A DNA stretch of 64,000 nt, from assembly GCF_024508235.1 (NCBI RefSeq), contig NZ_CP101943.1:1957112-2021111 (forward strand). The letters run 5' to 3'. The stretch comes from Halococcus qingdaonensis (GTDB taxonomy: Archaea; Halobacteriota; Halobacteria; Halobacteriales; Halococcaceae). The notes under the pieces were generated by a model, which had not been told where the DNA came from, searched no databases, and was given only the letters and a program-made list of their open reading frames with translations. Shown here in pieces: positions 52,851 through 61,192 of this stretch (its first letter is position 1; each line of letters begins with the position of its first letter). The translations under genes were made by a program, and so were the position numbers.

Positions 52851-54093
52851 TTACTTGACTTCGCACGTTAGACGAACACCCCCTCGATCTGGTGCATGAG
52901 TTCGTCGGTGTCGCGGTCGGGACTGTTGAGTGCCCAGGAGAGAAGGTTCTGAACGCTTTCGCGGAAGGAGCGCTTGACGTCGTTGCGGAGTGAGCTCGCG
53001 CGTGCGAGAACCGTTCCAAGAGCGCTGTCTGCGGCACCGAGCTTCAGGAGGCTGTAGGCCAACATCAGCAGGTGCCAGTGCCGACTGGCACCTGCGGCGT
53101 GTCGGAGCTCGCAGTCTCCCAAACCGAGGTCCTGCTTGGTGTCCCTGAAGAACGTCTCCACCCGCCATCTCATCGCGTACAACTCGATGAGATGGCTTGC
53201 CGGCGCGTCGATCTTGTTCGAGACGATGTACTTCACGCTCGTCTCGCCCTCTTCGCCCGATTCCTTTTCGGTGATCAGCAACTTCACCTCCCCAAGACGG
53301 CTGACATCGCGTTTCTGCGTCCAGATGTGGTAGGTTTCACCTTCGATGGTGCGTGGGACTGTGTCGATGCGCTCGGCAAGCGCATCGATACGGATTCGTT
53401 CACCACCGTAGGTTACGCGTGCGTTGCTTTTGACCACTGAAACCCACTCTTTCCCGTAGGTTTCGAGATGGGTGACGAACTCTTCGGAGCAATAGCTCGT
53501 GTCGAAGAGATAGGTGTCCGCCGGGACACCTATCTCGATGAGTTCGTCGACGAGTTCGATGGCTAGCTCAACGCGTCGCTGTGCATCTTTTTCGTAGAGT
53601 CGGAAGCCGAGCGGGTAGGTGGTTTTTTCGTCGGCGTACAGCGCGTAGATGAGGTTCTGTCCCCAGATGTATCCTGGGACGGTGTAATCGTAGAATTTCC
53701 CGGCGTTGGGGATGTTCTCACCGACTTTGTGCGTGAAGGTGTCGTCGATGACGACGACACCTTCACTGCTCCATCTGGTATCGTCGGCTTGCTGGAGCAG
53801 TTCGAGTCGTTCTCGGTTGAGTTGGTTTTCGTCCCAGTCGTACTCGGTGAGGAACTTGTTGAGTGCGCGTTCGCTCTTCGCCGGAAGAACGTGGTTCGAG
53901 ATGCCTTGGACGGTCTTGTTGCTGGCGGCAACAAGACCTGTCACGTAGGTCTTGGCGTGGTGTTTCTGCCTCGTCGAGAAACACTCCAACTGGTCGATTG
54001 GCTCAGTACACGACAGGAACGACGTGATCGGTAGCATCGGCGTTTCACCCGCTCTCTACGCGCTCAGGCTACATAACGTGCGAAGTCAAGTAA
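52851..54093 (-). mobile_element. IS701-type insertion sequence immediately upstream of xpb
   Basis: Ends TTACTTGACTTCGCACGTTA (left, 52851) and its reverse complement at the right end (54074-54093, about 20 bases; 19-20 matching) bound a 1243-bp element. Flanking tetranucleotides are CTAA (52847-52850) and CTAG (54094-54097). Both fit the YTAR target known for IS701, but they are not identical, so a simple duplication is not proven. Confidence 0.8.
52868..54037 (-). CDS. IS701-family transposase
   Basis: This 389-residue DDE transposase has D in VVIDDTFTHKVG (about 96), D in YLFDTSYCSEEF (about 177) and E in MRWRVETFFRDTKQDLGLG (about 292), the expected order. Full length with no interruption, so it may be active. 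Transcribed in the same direction as xpb, it could supply read-through transcription to that gene. Confidence 0.88.
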   Translation of the reverse strand: MLPITSFLSCTEPIDQLECFSTRQKHHAKTYVTGLVAASNKTVQGISNHVLPAKSERALNKFLTEYDWDENQLNRERLELLQQADDTRWSSEGVVVIDDTFTHKVGENIPNAGKFYDYTVPGYIWGQNLIYALYADEKTTYPLGFRLYEKDAQRRVELAIELVDELIEIGVPADTYLFDTSYCSEEFVTHLETYGKEWVSVVKSNARVTYGGERIRIDALAERIDTVPRTIEGETYHIWTQKRDVSRLGEVKLLITEKESGEEGETSVKYIVSNKIDAPASHLIELYAMRWRVETFFRDTKQDLGLGDCELRHAAGASRHWHLLMLAYSLLKLGAADSALGTVLARASSLRNDVKRSFRESVQNLLSWALNSPDRDTDELMHQIEGVFV

Positions 54094-54408
54094 CTAGACA
54101 GCGCCACAAGAACACATACGACAAGTAATAATCACGGACATGCCCGTACTGCACATTTGGTGAAGAGTTCGAGTCAGACACCAGTCAGATTTCGAGCGGT
54201 ATTGACCCGCTTGGGGATATGAGTAACAAGAACGACGTGAATGATGTGACAGTAAGCCTGCTCGTAGCATCCAAACACGACGGGAGCCTTGTGAGCGTGG
54301 GTAGGGCTACTTTCGGTGGTCCACCTGATCGGAGTGCGGGTGAGAAGCCATTCGGAAAGGTAGAAATGAAAAAGAGTGTTTCGAGCGGTTCTGCAGATTT
54401 GTGATTAG
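54094..54408. pseudogene. Degraded small gene between IS701 and a membrane protein gene
   Basis: A plus-strand frame open from about 54130 encodes RTCPYCTFGEEFESDTSQ, then from an ATG at 54219 MSNKNDVNDVTVSLLVASK and ends at 54404 with SVSSGSADL. The CPYC lies upstream of any start codon in frame, so either a truncated small zinc protein or two pieces of decayed sequence. The end is 4 bases from the convergent stop of the next gene. Weak support; the region may simply be non-coding. Confidence 0.3.
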
Positions 54409-55203
54409 CTAGATCTGATTTTGCTCTTTGGTGGTGGACGTGTAGAATTTCACACGATATGTGAGCGTTACTGCTCGGACTATTGTTCCCACAATTACGA
54501 GGAACACCACGTATGAGAGAATTCCATCCGAAGGTATCGAACCGCTTGTCTGAACAAGAGCATTTTGTAGTCCTTCGACCGTCGTTGGAGTTCCGAACAG
54601 CAACCAATTCCCTGGGATCGCAACGACCGCACCAATGAGATTGAACAATATACTGAATCCAAGGACACTCGAGATGTTCTGGCGGACAACCGAATAACTG
54701 TACTTGAATGCACCTACAGCACCGGTATCGCTCACGACAACAGCGAGATCGAAAAATTGGAGGAAAAATAGTGGTAGTATGAAAAGTAGTAGAACCAGCG
54801 CAGCAATAACAACTCCAGCCCCGATTGGCCCAACCCCAGACAACGCGAAGATGCCGGCAAACGCTCCCCCAAGACCGATAATGGCTCCGAGAATGCCGAA
54901 CAGAACTCTTTGTAGTATCGTTGCACCTAGGAGCGTCACGTAGTATTCCCGGCCTTTCGCAAAGATCGTTGAAAGGGTTGCGTCAGCGGTAAGTGATCGA
55001 TCAATAAGACCAATCACCCCGGCAGTGAAAAACGGTGTCACAAGGAAAAACACAACCCCAAAGACGAGAATTCCGACTGTACTCAGCGTCTGCGCAACAG
55101 AGCTGATAGCACCGACGACAATGAGTGCGAAGACCCCGGCGAAGATGACAGGGTTACTCCGAAGCGTTTCGGGCGTGTTCTTGAGAGCAGAGATTGCACC
55201 CAT
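54409..55203 (-). CDS. Six-segment membrane protein (DUF4013/DUF7847-like)
   Basis: This 264-residue protein has six or more hydrophobic segments: about 20-45, 50-70, 95-125, 130-155, 180-205 and 225-250. Pattern LKNTPETLRSNPVIFAGVFAL at the start and DLAVVVSDTGAVGAFKYSY in the middle are typical of haloarchaeal membrane proteins annotated as DUF4013 or DUF7847; naming is from memory. Function unknown. ATG 55203 is preferred over 55275. Lower GC than the core genes. Confidence 0.7.
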   Translation of the reverse strand: MGAISALKNTPETLRSNPVIFAGVFALIVVGAISSVAQTLSTVGILVFGVVFFLVTPFFTAGVIGLIDRSLTADATLSTIFAKGREYYVTLLGATILQRVLFGILGAIIGLGGAFAGIFALSGVGPIGAGVVIAALVLLLFILPLFFLQFFDLAVVVSDTGAVGAFKYSYSVVRQNISSVLGFSILFNLIGAVVAIPGNWLLFGTPTTVEGLQNALVQTSGSIPSDGILSYVVFLVIVGTIVRAVTLTYRVKFYTSTTKEQNQI

Positions 55204-55575
55204 ATGTTCTCTTAGCTGTTGGAATGGTATAAATTCATGTGAAATTGTTCTCTTACGGCGATTTGTTAACCTCAACAGTCACTGAGATTGATGCCAAAAC
55301 AGATCTACTAAACAACCGAGTTCAAGAGTGCCGTCGAAGATGCTATCTATCATCTAATACGATCCTGACGGCCGGATTCTTGCCGTACTGGCCCCGAGAT
55401 CGATCTGGGGTCGGGCATGCATATCAATGCCCACCCCGCCGAAGCGGATTTTCGGATAGCTGAAACCATGCCAACCGTTCTATGACACCCTTTCGCTGTG
55501 CATTCTGTGTATGGCTCTCTTAGATCGTCATTTCTTTTCCGTGAATCTACTTTCAAATCTTCTCTCACTCATTAC
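55204..55575. other. Intergenic region without recognisable gene
   Basis: These roughly 370 bases of mixed composition lie between the membrane protein and an IS remnant. No frame on either strand looks protein-like. CGGCCGGATTCTTGCCGTACTGGCCCCGA (near 55370) is GC-rich but I do not recognise it. Probably decayed mobile DNA. Confidence 0.35.
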
Positions 55576-55694
55576 GCCGTGCGAGCGCAATTCTGGTATC
55601 ATGAGTTCCGAGAAATCATCCTAATGTTCGGTATCTCGAACATCGAACAACTTTGTGTGAAACTGTGATCACCGCGCCGTACCCCAATTCAACA
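55576..55694 (+). mobile_element. 3' remnant of an IS5-type element like that at 59220-60137
   Basis: This fragment encodes the last 30 residues of the IS5-type transposase at 59296-60111 (AVRAQFWYHEFREIIL then MFGISNIEQLCVKL, stop at 55666-55668). It continues to the inverted-repeat end CGCCGTACCCCAATTCAACA. Only a few differences separate the two copies. The rest of the element is missing, so it is a deletion remnant. Confidence 0.8.
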
Positions 55695-55802
55695 TGGCAT
55701 CTATGTGCCGCCTATAAATGGCCACAACGATGTTCATTCAAGTGACTGACTAGATATATCTCGAGCACCGTTTTCATAATGCCTGATGTGAACGGGAGTA
55801 GA

Positions 55803-55810
55803 TTTATGTA
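55803..55810 (+). promoter_or_regulatory. TATA box of the secreted repeat protein gene
   Basis: TTTATGTA lies 28-35 bases before the ATG at 55838, consistent with a leaderless or very short leader transcript. Confidence 0.6.
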
Positions 55811-55837
55811 TTAGCGGAATGTCGCAATTTGTGACGT

Positions 55838-57778
55838 ATGTCAAAAGAACACGTGAAGCGTGGTGCGATCGTTGTAATCGCACTGTTGACGGTCATCGGG
55901 ATGACCGCGACACCGGTGCTTGCAAACGACACTTCAGCCACTAACGACTGTGATCTGGTGGATGTCGATGGTGACAACAACAAGGTAAACGTCGACATGC
56001 AGAACAGTGACGTGAACATCGATTGTGGAGGCGGCGGTGGCGCTGGTGCTGCCAGTGGTGGCAGCGCTGACGACGCCAGTACGTCTGACGGTGGAGACGC
56101 TGCTGGCGACAGCGGCGATATGTCGGTCAACGTGAACGGCAAACAAGTCGACGTCAACGGTGATGAAACGGATGGCGGCGATGCCGGTGACGGAGCGGAC
56201 GCTAGTGCCCAAGCGGATGCTAGTGCCCAAGCAGACGGAGGCGATGGCGGCGATGGTGGCAACGGTGCGGATGGCAGCGACGGAGCGAGTGGTAGCGATG
56301 GGTCGGACGGCGGTAACGGCGCGGGCAGCAGCGATGGTAGTGACGGTGCAGACGGCAGCGATGGTGCGAACACCGGTAATGGTGGAGACGACACCGCCAA
56401 TACTGGCGACAGCGACAACGACCAGAACGTGGGCGACATCGACAACAGCTCCGTTCTGCAGTACCTCTTCAACTACGACTTCATCGATCAGAGCGAGGTC
56501 AACGCGGCGATCAACAACGAGAACATCTCCAACAGCACGATCATCAACAACATCGTCAACGGTGATCAAACGGTCAATCTGAACAGCGTGTACGTCGATA
56601 ACAGCGTCACGAACATTGACAACAGCACGAAGATCGTTGTCAACAACAACGGTACGATCAACGTCATCAACGAGAACGGTCCCGGTGACGTGGAAACGCC
56701 ACCTGGTGATGACGACACAACGACGCCGCCCGGCGATGGCGATGACAACGACACAACGACGCCGCCCGGCGATGGCGATGACAACGACACAACGACGCCG
56801 CCCGGCGATGGCGATGACAACGACACAACGACGCCGCCCGGCGATGGCGATGACAACGACACAACGACGCCGCCCGGCGATGGCGATGACAACGACACAA
56901 CGACGCCGCCCGGCGATGGCGATGACAACGACACAACGACGCCGCCCGGCGATGGCGATGACAACGACACAACGACGCCGCCCGGCGATGGCGATGGGAA
57001 CCTCACCGACATTTCGGTGACGAAGTCGGCAGGCAACGCCGTCATCGACCCCGACGCAAACGCGAACGTGACGGTCCAGTTCACGGTTACTGTGACGAAC
57101 AACGGGAACGAGACCGCTGAAGACGTGGTGGTTCAGGACGAAATGCCACTGCTGAGTGAAACCGACCTCGCCGATCTCGAAACGAGCGCCGTCGTGCTCA
57201 TTGACGGTAGCTCGGACAACGGTAACTACGATCCTGGAACCGGGAACTTCACGGTAGGATCACTCGCCCCAGGCGAGAGCGCAGAACTGGAACTCACTAC
57301 TGCGGTCGTCATCGTCGGCGACTCTGAAGTGAACAACACGGCAACGCTCCTTACGGACGACACCACTCCCGACAACAACGTGGGAACGGTCGAGTTCGAG
57401 ACGTTGGTCGGAGTGATCACGGAACCATTGGCAGACGTGTTCGAGAGTACGCTCGGGGAAGTACTCGATCCGGTGCTCAACGCGCTGGGAATCGACGACC
57501 TGACCAGCTTCCTCGAAGACGAAATCCTAGCGGGCAACGTCGACCTCGGTGAACTGGTCGATAGCCTCGATGGGGGTCTAACGGGAGTTATCGAGATCCT
57601 CGAAAACCTCACGGGTCAAAATTTCACTGGCGCGCTTCCAGCTGATGCTGGTGGTACCACATCGCAGGCAACCAACGGCTCATCACAGCTTGGATTCCCA
57701 TCTGGTGGCCTCGCATTCGGTGGCCTCAGCGTCTTGGGAATGTTCGGTAGCGTCCTGCTGTTGCAGCGGCGCGACTGA
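55838..57778 (+). CDS. Secreted, surface-anchored Asp/Gly/Asn-rich repeat protein
   Basis: This 646-residue protein has a signal peptide (GAIVVIALLTVIGMTATPVLA, cut near residue 30), then a DCDLVDVDGDNNKVNVDM unit ending in IDCGGGG (about 37-65). A Gly/Asp/Ser stretch follows (about 65-200), then Asn-rich beta-type repeats (about 205-285). Seven identical 12-residue units PPGDGDDNDTTT form a stalk (about 297-380). A DUF11-like adhesion domain (about 390-505) and a final hydrophobic segment with basic end (LAFGGLSVLGMFGSVLLLQRRD) complete it, resembling archaeosortase or membrane anchoring. Asn-x-Thr/Ser sites abound. Confidence 0.8.
   Translation: MSKEHVKRGAIVVIALLTVIGMTATPVLANDTSATNDCDLVDVDGDNNKVNVDMQNSDVNIDCGGGGGAGAASGGSADDASTSDGGDAAGDSGDMSVNVNGKQVDVNGDETDGGDAGDGADASAQADASAQADGGDGGDGGNGADGSDGASGSDGSDGGNGAGSSDGSDGADGSDGANTGNGGDDTANTGDSDNDQNVGDIDNSSVLQYLFNYDFIDQSEVNAAINNENISNSTIINNIVNGDQTVNLNSVYVDNSVTNIDNSTKIVVNNNGTINVINENGPGDVETPPGDDDTTTPPGDGDDNDTTTPPGDGDDNDTTTPPGDGDDNDTTTPPGDGDDNDTTTPPGDGDDNDTTTPPGDGDDNDTTTPPGDGDDNDTTTPPGDGDGNLTDISVTKSAGNAVIDPDANANVTVQFTVTVTNNGNETAEDVVVQDEMPLLSETDLADLETSAVVLIDGSSDNGNYDPGTGNFTVGSLAPGESAELELTTAVVIVGDSEVNNTATLLTDDTTPDNNVGTVEFETLVGVITEPLADVFESTLGEVLDPVLNALGIDDLTSFLEDEILAGNVDLGELVDSLDGGLTGVIEILENLTGQNFTGALPADAGGTTSQATNGSSQLGFPSGGLAFGGLSVLGMFGSVLLLQRRD
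56726..56977 (+). repeat. Seven perfect 36-bp tandem repeats coding PPGDGDDNDTTT
   Basis: The unit CCGCCCGGCGATGGCGATGA... is repeated seven times without visible change, preceded by a shorter degenerate unit and followed by a partial one. It encodes a Pro/Asp/Thr-rich stalk within the secreted protein. Perfect copies suggest recent expansion or gene conversion; copy number is likely variable among strains. It is not a CRISPR array because there are no spacers. Confidence 0.92.
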
Positions 57779-57900
57779 ACACTAACCGCGTTCCATTTTT
57801 GACGGCTGGTGTCGCTGCGACGGCGACACGCCCGAACGCGAAACAGCACAAAAATGAAAATGATTGGAAAATTCAACAAATTTCATTATCCATCACTGAG

Positions 57901-58785
57901 ATGGTACAGCAGATCATGACAGCAAAACGATTCACAATACTACTCATTGCACTCTGTACGCTTGCGGGGGCCGCAGTCGGCGGTGTCGCTTCGATACCGG
58001 TGGCCGGACCAACCACGCCGACGAACATGGCTGGTTCCACGATGAGCGATGCCGGGGACACCAACGACTCCGCGGCCCGAACGAGCGACTGCGATGTCGT
58101 CGATATCGACGGCAACGCCAACACCGTCTCGGTCAACCTCACGAACAACGGTTCGGCTGACGACTCCAACGCGAGTGTACAATTACGCTGTGGCATCGGC
58201 AATGCCACGACGATCGATCACGATCTCATCGACATCGATGGCGACGACAACACGGTGCGCGTCACCATTGCCAGTGAGAACGGCTCGGTCATCATCGGTA
58301 ACGGGACACGAACCCCTGGTCCGAGCCTCGGTGTCGCGCTCGGCTGTGGCGGCGGTGACGGGTTCACCGACTGTGACGCGGTCGATATCGACGGTGCCAA
58401 CAACTCGGTCGAACTCGTCGTTCGAAGCGACAACGGACGAACGATCTACGAGTTCGATGCGAGTGGTACCGAACGCGGTGCGAACGACGAAGATGACGAT
58501 GGTGACGGTCACGTCGACGAGGACGACGAGGGGAGTGCAGGCCCCTCCAACGATGACGACGACGGTGATGGTGCGATCGACGAGGACGATGAACCCGACG
58601 ACGGCGACGACGGTACCGACGATTTCGGAGGGAACGCCGAAGACGATGATGATGGCGACGGTCACGTCGACGAAGACGACGAGTCCGACAGCGGCAACTC
58701 GGACGATGTCGACAACGATGGTGACGGTGCAACCGACGAGGACGACGAAGCATCGCTCCCGGAAGCCAACTCAACCGACGACTGA
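57901..58785 (+). CDS. Secreted Asp-rich protein with three DxDxVDIDG units and acidic tail
   Basis: This 294-residue protein has a signal peptide (FTILLIALCTLAGAAVGGVA, about 10-30). Three copies follow of a unit reading D(C/H)D(V/L/A)(V/I)DIDG, then two residues, N(T/S)V: DCDVVDIDGNANTVSVNL, DHDLIDIDGDDNTVRVTI and DCDAVDIDGANNSVELVV. The upstream gene has one such unit. The tail (about 185-294) is DDDGDGHVDEDDE-like, a likely Ca2+-binding acidic array similar to thrombospondin type 3 repeats. No C-terminal anchor. An in-frame ATG also lies at 57916. Confidence 0.75.
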   Translation: MVQQIMTAKRFTILLIALCTLAGAAVGGVASIPVAGPTTPTNMAGSTMSDAGDTNDSAARTSDCDVVDIDGNANTVSVNLTNNGSADDSNASVQLRCGIGNATTIDHDLIDIDGDDNTVRVTIASENGSVIIGNGTRTPGPSLGVALGCGGGDGFTDCDAVDIDGANNSVELVVRSDNGRTIYEFDASGTERGANDEDDDGDGHVDEDDEGSAGPSNDDDDGDGAIDEDDEPDDGDDGTDDFGGNAEDDDDGDGHVDEDDESDSGNSDDVDNDGDGATDEDDEASLPEANSTDD

Positions 58786-58878
58786 GGCGCAATCGTCGTT
58801 TCCATCGAACTCATTCTTGACTTCGCGTGACTTCGGGCCGCGCACTAACTATAAGCCGCTCGCAGCCGTGCTATTGTC

Positions 58879-59219
58879 ATGTCCGAATCGAGCGAGACGG
58901 CGAGCGAGCCGTACCGAGTGTGCTCGAGACGGTCGTGACCGATCGCGGCGAGGGGACGGCAATCGTCTTCGCGCACGGGACGCTGATGGATCGAACGATG
59001 TACGACTCGCAGATCGACGCCCTCAGCGACGATTACCGGACGGTGGCCTACGATCTCCGGGCGCGGACCGACCAGTACGCGACCGAGTACGATCTCTACG
59101 ATCTCGCCGACGACATCGTCGCTCTGACCGATGCGCTCGACATCGACACGTTCGTCCTCTGTGGGATGTCGATGGACGGGTTCATGGCGTTGCGGTTCGC
59201 CGAGCGGTATCCTGTACTC
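58879..59219 (+). pseudogene. Alpha/beta hydrolase gene broken by a frameshift and an IS5-type element
   Basis: ATG 58879 (28 bases after ACTATAAG) opens MSESSETASEPYRV, but an extra TG near 58920 shifts the frame. The fold resumes in the second frame as LETVVTDRGEGTAIVFAHGT (oxyanion HGT), YRTVAYDLRARTDQY and nucleophile elbow LCGMSMDGFMALRFAERYP, where the usual G-x-S-x-G has D for the last small residue. The IS begins right after RYP, and no C-terminal part is found on its other side. Confidence 0.75.
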
Positions 59220-60137
59220 TGTTGAATAGAGGTACGGCGGCGGGATAGATCGTCACATCGGTAAGGCGAAGCCGAGGAAGACCGATATGGCGTAAGTGGA
59301 TCTCCTCGACTTCTTGAGGGACTGTAAGCGGCTTGCCATACAAGCATTGGGACCAACGCGGGCAAGCCCACCTTCGGAGGTTGCCCGCTGGAAGCATCTC
59401 GTCATTCACGGATATCGGCTCGAAGACGACCACAGCTACCGTGAAACCAAGAATCGGTTCCGGTGTTTCAGCGAGCTGCGTGAGATTCTCGGACTCGGTC
59501 TCAACGATGCTCCAGACTACACGACGATCTACAAGTCGTTCGATCGATTCAAGATGACGATCTGGCGGGCGTTGCTCCGCGTTTCAGCGGAGCAACTCCT
59601 GCAGTCCGGTCACGTCGCTCTCGACAGTACCTTCTTCGAACGTAGTCACGCCTCATCGTATTGCCTTCATCGAGCAGATCGAGATGTACAGACACTGAAA
59701 GTTGCGACATTAACCGATACGGAGTCACCTGCTGCGTTGGATCTACAGTGTTCGGTCGAGTGGAAGCACGATACGAAGCTCGGATCGCAGGTTGTTCGGC
59801 GGAACGCCGACGACCTGCTCTCAGTCGCCGCTGACAAAGGATTTCACGACTGGATGAGCAAGTTCGAATTCTACACGCTCGACGTTGACCCGCTTGTTCT
59901 CGAACGCGGATCCTCACTGGAGACAGTTGGCCATAACGCGCTGATTCGGGACGCTGGATACTCTCAGCGGTGGATGTCCGAAACTTCGCACTCAACAACC
60001 AAGCGCTCGCTCGGCTCCGCCGTGCGAGCGCAATTCTGGTATCGTGAGTTCCGAGAAATCATCCTGATGTTCGCTATCTCGAACATCGAACAACTCTATG
60101 AGAAACTGTGATCACCGCGCCGTACCTCAATTCAACA
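59220..60137 (+). mobile_element. IS5-type insertion sequence
   Basis: The 20-base ends are TGTTGAATAGAGGTACGGCG (left, 59220) and, inverted at the right (60118-60137), TGTTGAATTGAGGTACGGCG, one mismatch. Length 918 bp. Flanks (ACTC left, CGGC right) do not show a target duplication, and the hydrolase gene does not continue on the right, so a deletion or rearrangement followed insertion. Confidence 0.82.
59296..60111 (+). CDS. IS5-family-like transposase
   Basis: This 271-residue DDE transposase has D in GHVALDSTFFERSH (about 112), D in SVAADKGFHDWMSK (about 184) and a C-terminal E region SLGSAVRAQFWYREFREI. GTG 59296 (VDLLDFLRDCKR) is the first start in frame. Intact. The same family's C-terminal 30 codons are found at 55576-55668. 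Confidence 0.85.
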   Translation: MDLLDFLRDCKRLAIQALGPTRASPPSEVARWKHLVIHGYRLEDDHSYRETKNRFRCFSELREILGLGLNDAPDYTTIYKSFDRFKMTIWRALLRVSAEQLLQSGHVALDSTFFERSHASSYCLHRADRDVQTLKVATLTDTESPAALDLQCSVEWKHDTKLGSQVVRRNADDLLSVAADKGFHDWMSKFEFYTLDVDPLVLERGSSLETVGHNALIRDAGYSQRWMSETSHSTTKRSLGSAVRAQFWYREFREIILMFAISNIEQLYEKL

Positions 60138-60284
60138 CGGCAGTCAAGACAGTGAAAGAGCAGACTAGTCGCTGCCGTAGCGATAGTCGGCGTGATCGCC
60201 AGCGAGTCGCTCCGCGAGGTACTCTCGGTCGTGCTCGCGAAGCTCTTCGATCGCCTCACCGGCCTCGGCAAATCTCTTCGTCTA

Positions 60285-60776
60285 TCATGGTTCTCCGGTA
60301 TCTCCAGGGACTACAGTGAACCCGAGCGTCCGAAAATCACTGTCGAACGCAAAGATGTGCTCGACGCCGCGATCATCGGCGAGCACTCCAGTTAGCTGAT
60401 CCACGAGCGTTATCTCCTGATCGTCGTACCGGGCGAATTCATTGCGTGCAGCCGCGAACGTTGCAGGATCGGCCTGGATGACGTTGAAACTCCCCGCAGC
60501 GAGGATGTCACCAAGTGCTTGCGTAGCAGTCGCGTGATCAACCTTGTACAGTAACAGCGTTGCGAGCTCTGCGAGCACGAATCGAGTAGTGTACAGGGGT
60601 GAATAGGCGAGATCGCCTGTACGGATCGCTTGAAAGACCGCGCGAGCTGTCTCGTGGTACTCGTCACGCTCGTTGTAGTACGCGAAGAACGCCCCAGTAT
60701 CGATGAACAGCGGGTCGCTACGCACGTCAACGGCACTCGCGGAGGTAGGATCGGTACCGGTGTCGGCGCTACTCAT
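60285..60776 (-). CDS. PIN-domain toxin-like nuclease (VapC type)
   Basis: This 163-residue protein has PIN acidic residues: D in PLFIDTGAFFAYYNERDEYH (about 24), E in VLAELATLLL (about 69), and D in LTGVLADDRGVEHIFAFDSDFRTLG (two Asp). This is the VapC pattern of RNases that cut tRNA or rRNA. Its ATG overlaps the upstream HTH gene by 4 bases (ATGA). Toxin activity and partner are inferred from this layout. Confidence 0.8.
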   Translation of the reverse strand: MSSADTGTDPTSASAVDVRSDPLFIDTGAFFAYYNERDEYHETARAVFQAIRTGDLAYSPLYTTRFVLAELATLLLYKVDHATATQALGDILAAGSFNVIQADPATFAAARNEFARYDDQEITLVDQLTGVLADDRGVEHIFAFDSDFRTLGFTVVPGDTGEP

Positions 60777-61114
60777 TCTAGCGCGTCGGCGAGATACTCG
60801 TCGGTCTTCGTGGCGTCCGTCGGTTCAGCCGACGATCCGGGGTCGGCATCCCAGAACCCGTCATCAGGATCGATCTCGGCCGTCGCGCGTTCTTCGTCGT
60901 CGAGCCACCATACCGCCACCGCGCCGATCTTCTTGCGGTGGACTCGCCCTGCCTCCTCCAGCTTCCGGAGACGCTGGTCGGCACTCTGACGCGCAATGCC
61001 GAGCTGGTCGGCTACTTCGCTTGTTCCCGCTGGATCGTGCTCACGAACGGCCTCCAGGATGTCTGCATCCGTGTGATCCGGAGCGTAACGCCCGCGCTCA
61101 TCGCGTTCAGTCAT
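60773..61114 (-). CDS. Winged-helix DNA-binding protein, likely partner of the PIN gene
   Basis: This 113-residue protein has a winged HTH (about 15-60: ILEAVREHDPAGTSEVADQL, then RQSADQRLRKLEEAGRV) and an acidic C-terminus. The likely role is autorepressor and antitoxin of the overlapping PIN gene. ATG 61114 is favoured because ATTTAAC (about 61140-61146 on this strand) then lies about 28 bases upstream; a second ATG is at 61138. Confidence 0.78.
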   Translation of the reverse strand: MTERDERGRYAPDHTDADILEAVREHDPAGTSEVADQLGIARQSADQRLRKLEEAGRVHRKKIGAVAVWWLDDEERATAEIDPDDGFWDADPGSSAEPTDATKTDEYLADALE

Positions 61115-61192
61115 ACGACACGCTACACGCTCCGTCATGTTAAATCCATCTGCTACGGTGGCAGTCCGGGAAACAGACCCCACATGCTTCCG

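Noticed and set aside
51349-53037. XPB with 64 extra N-terminal residues
   Set aside because: The added part is translated from the inserted IS701-type element; the native ATG is at 52845.
56726-56977. 36-bp repeat array as a CRISPR
   Set aside because: Units are contiguous without spacers, in frame and inside a secreted-protein gene.
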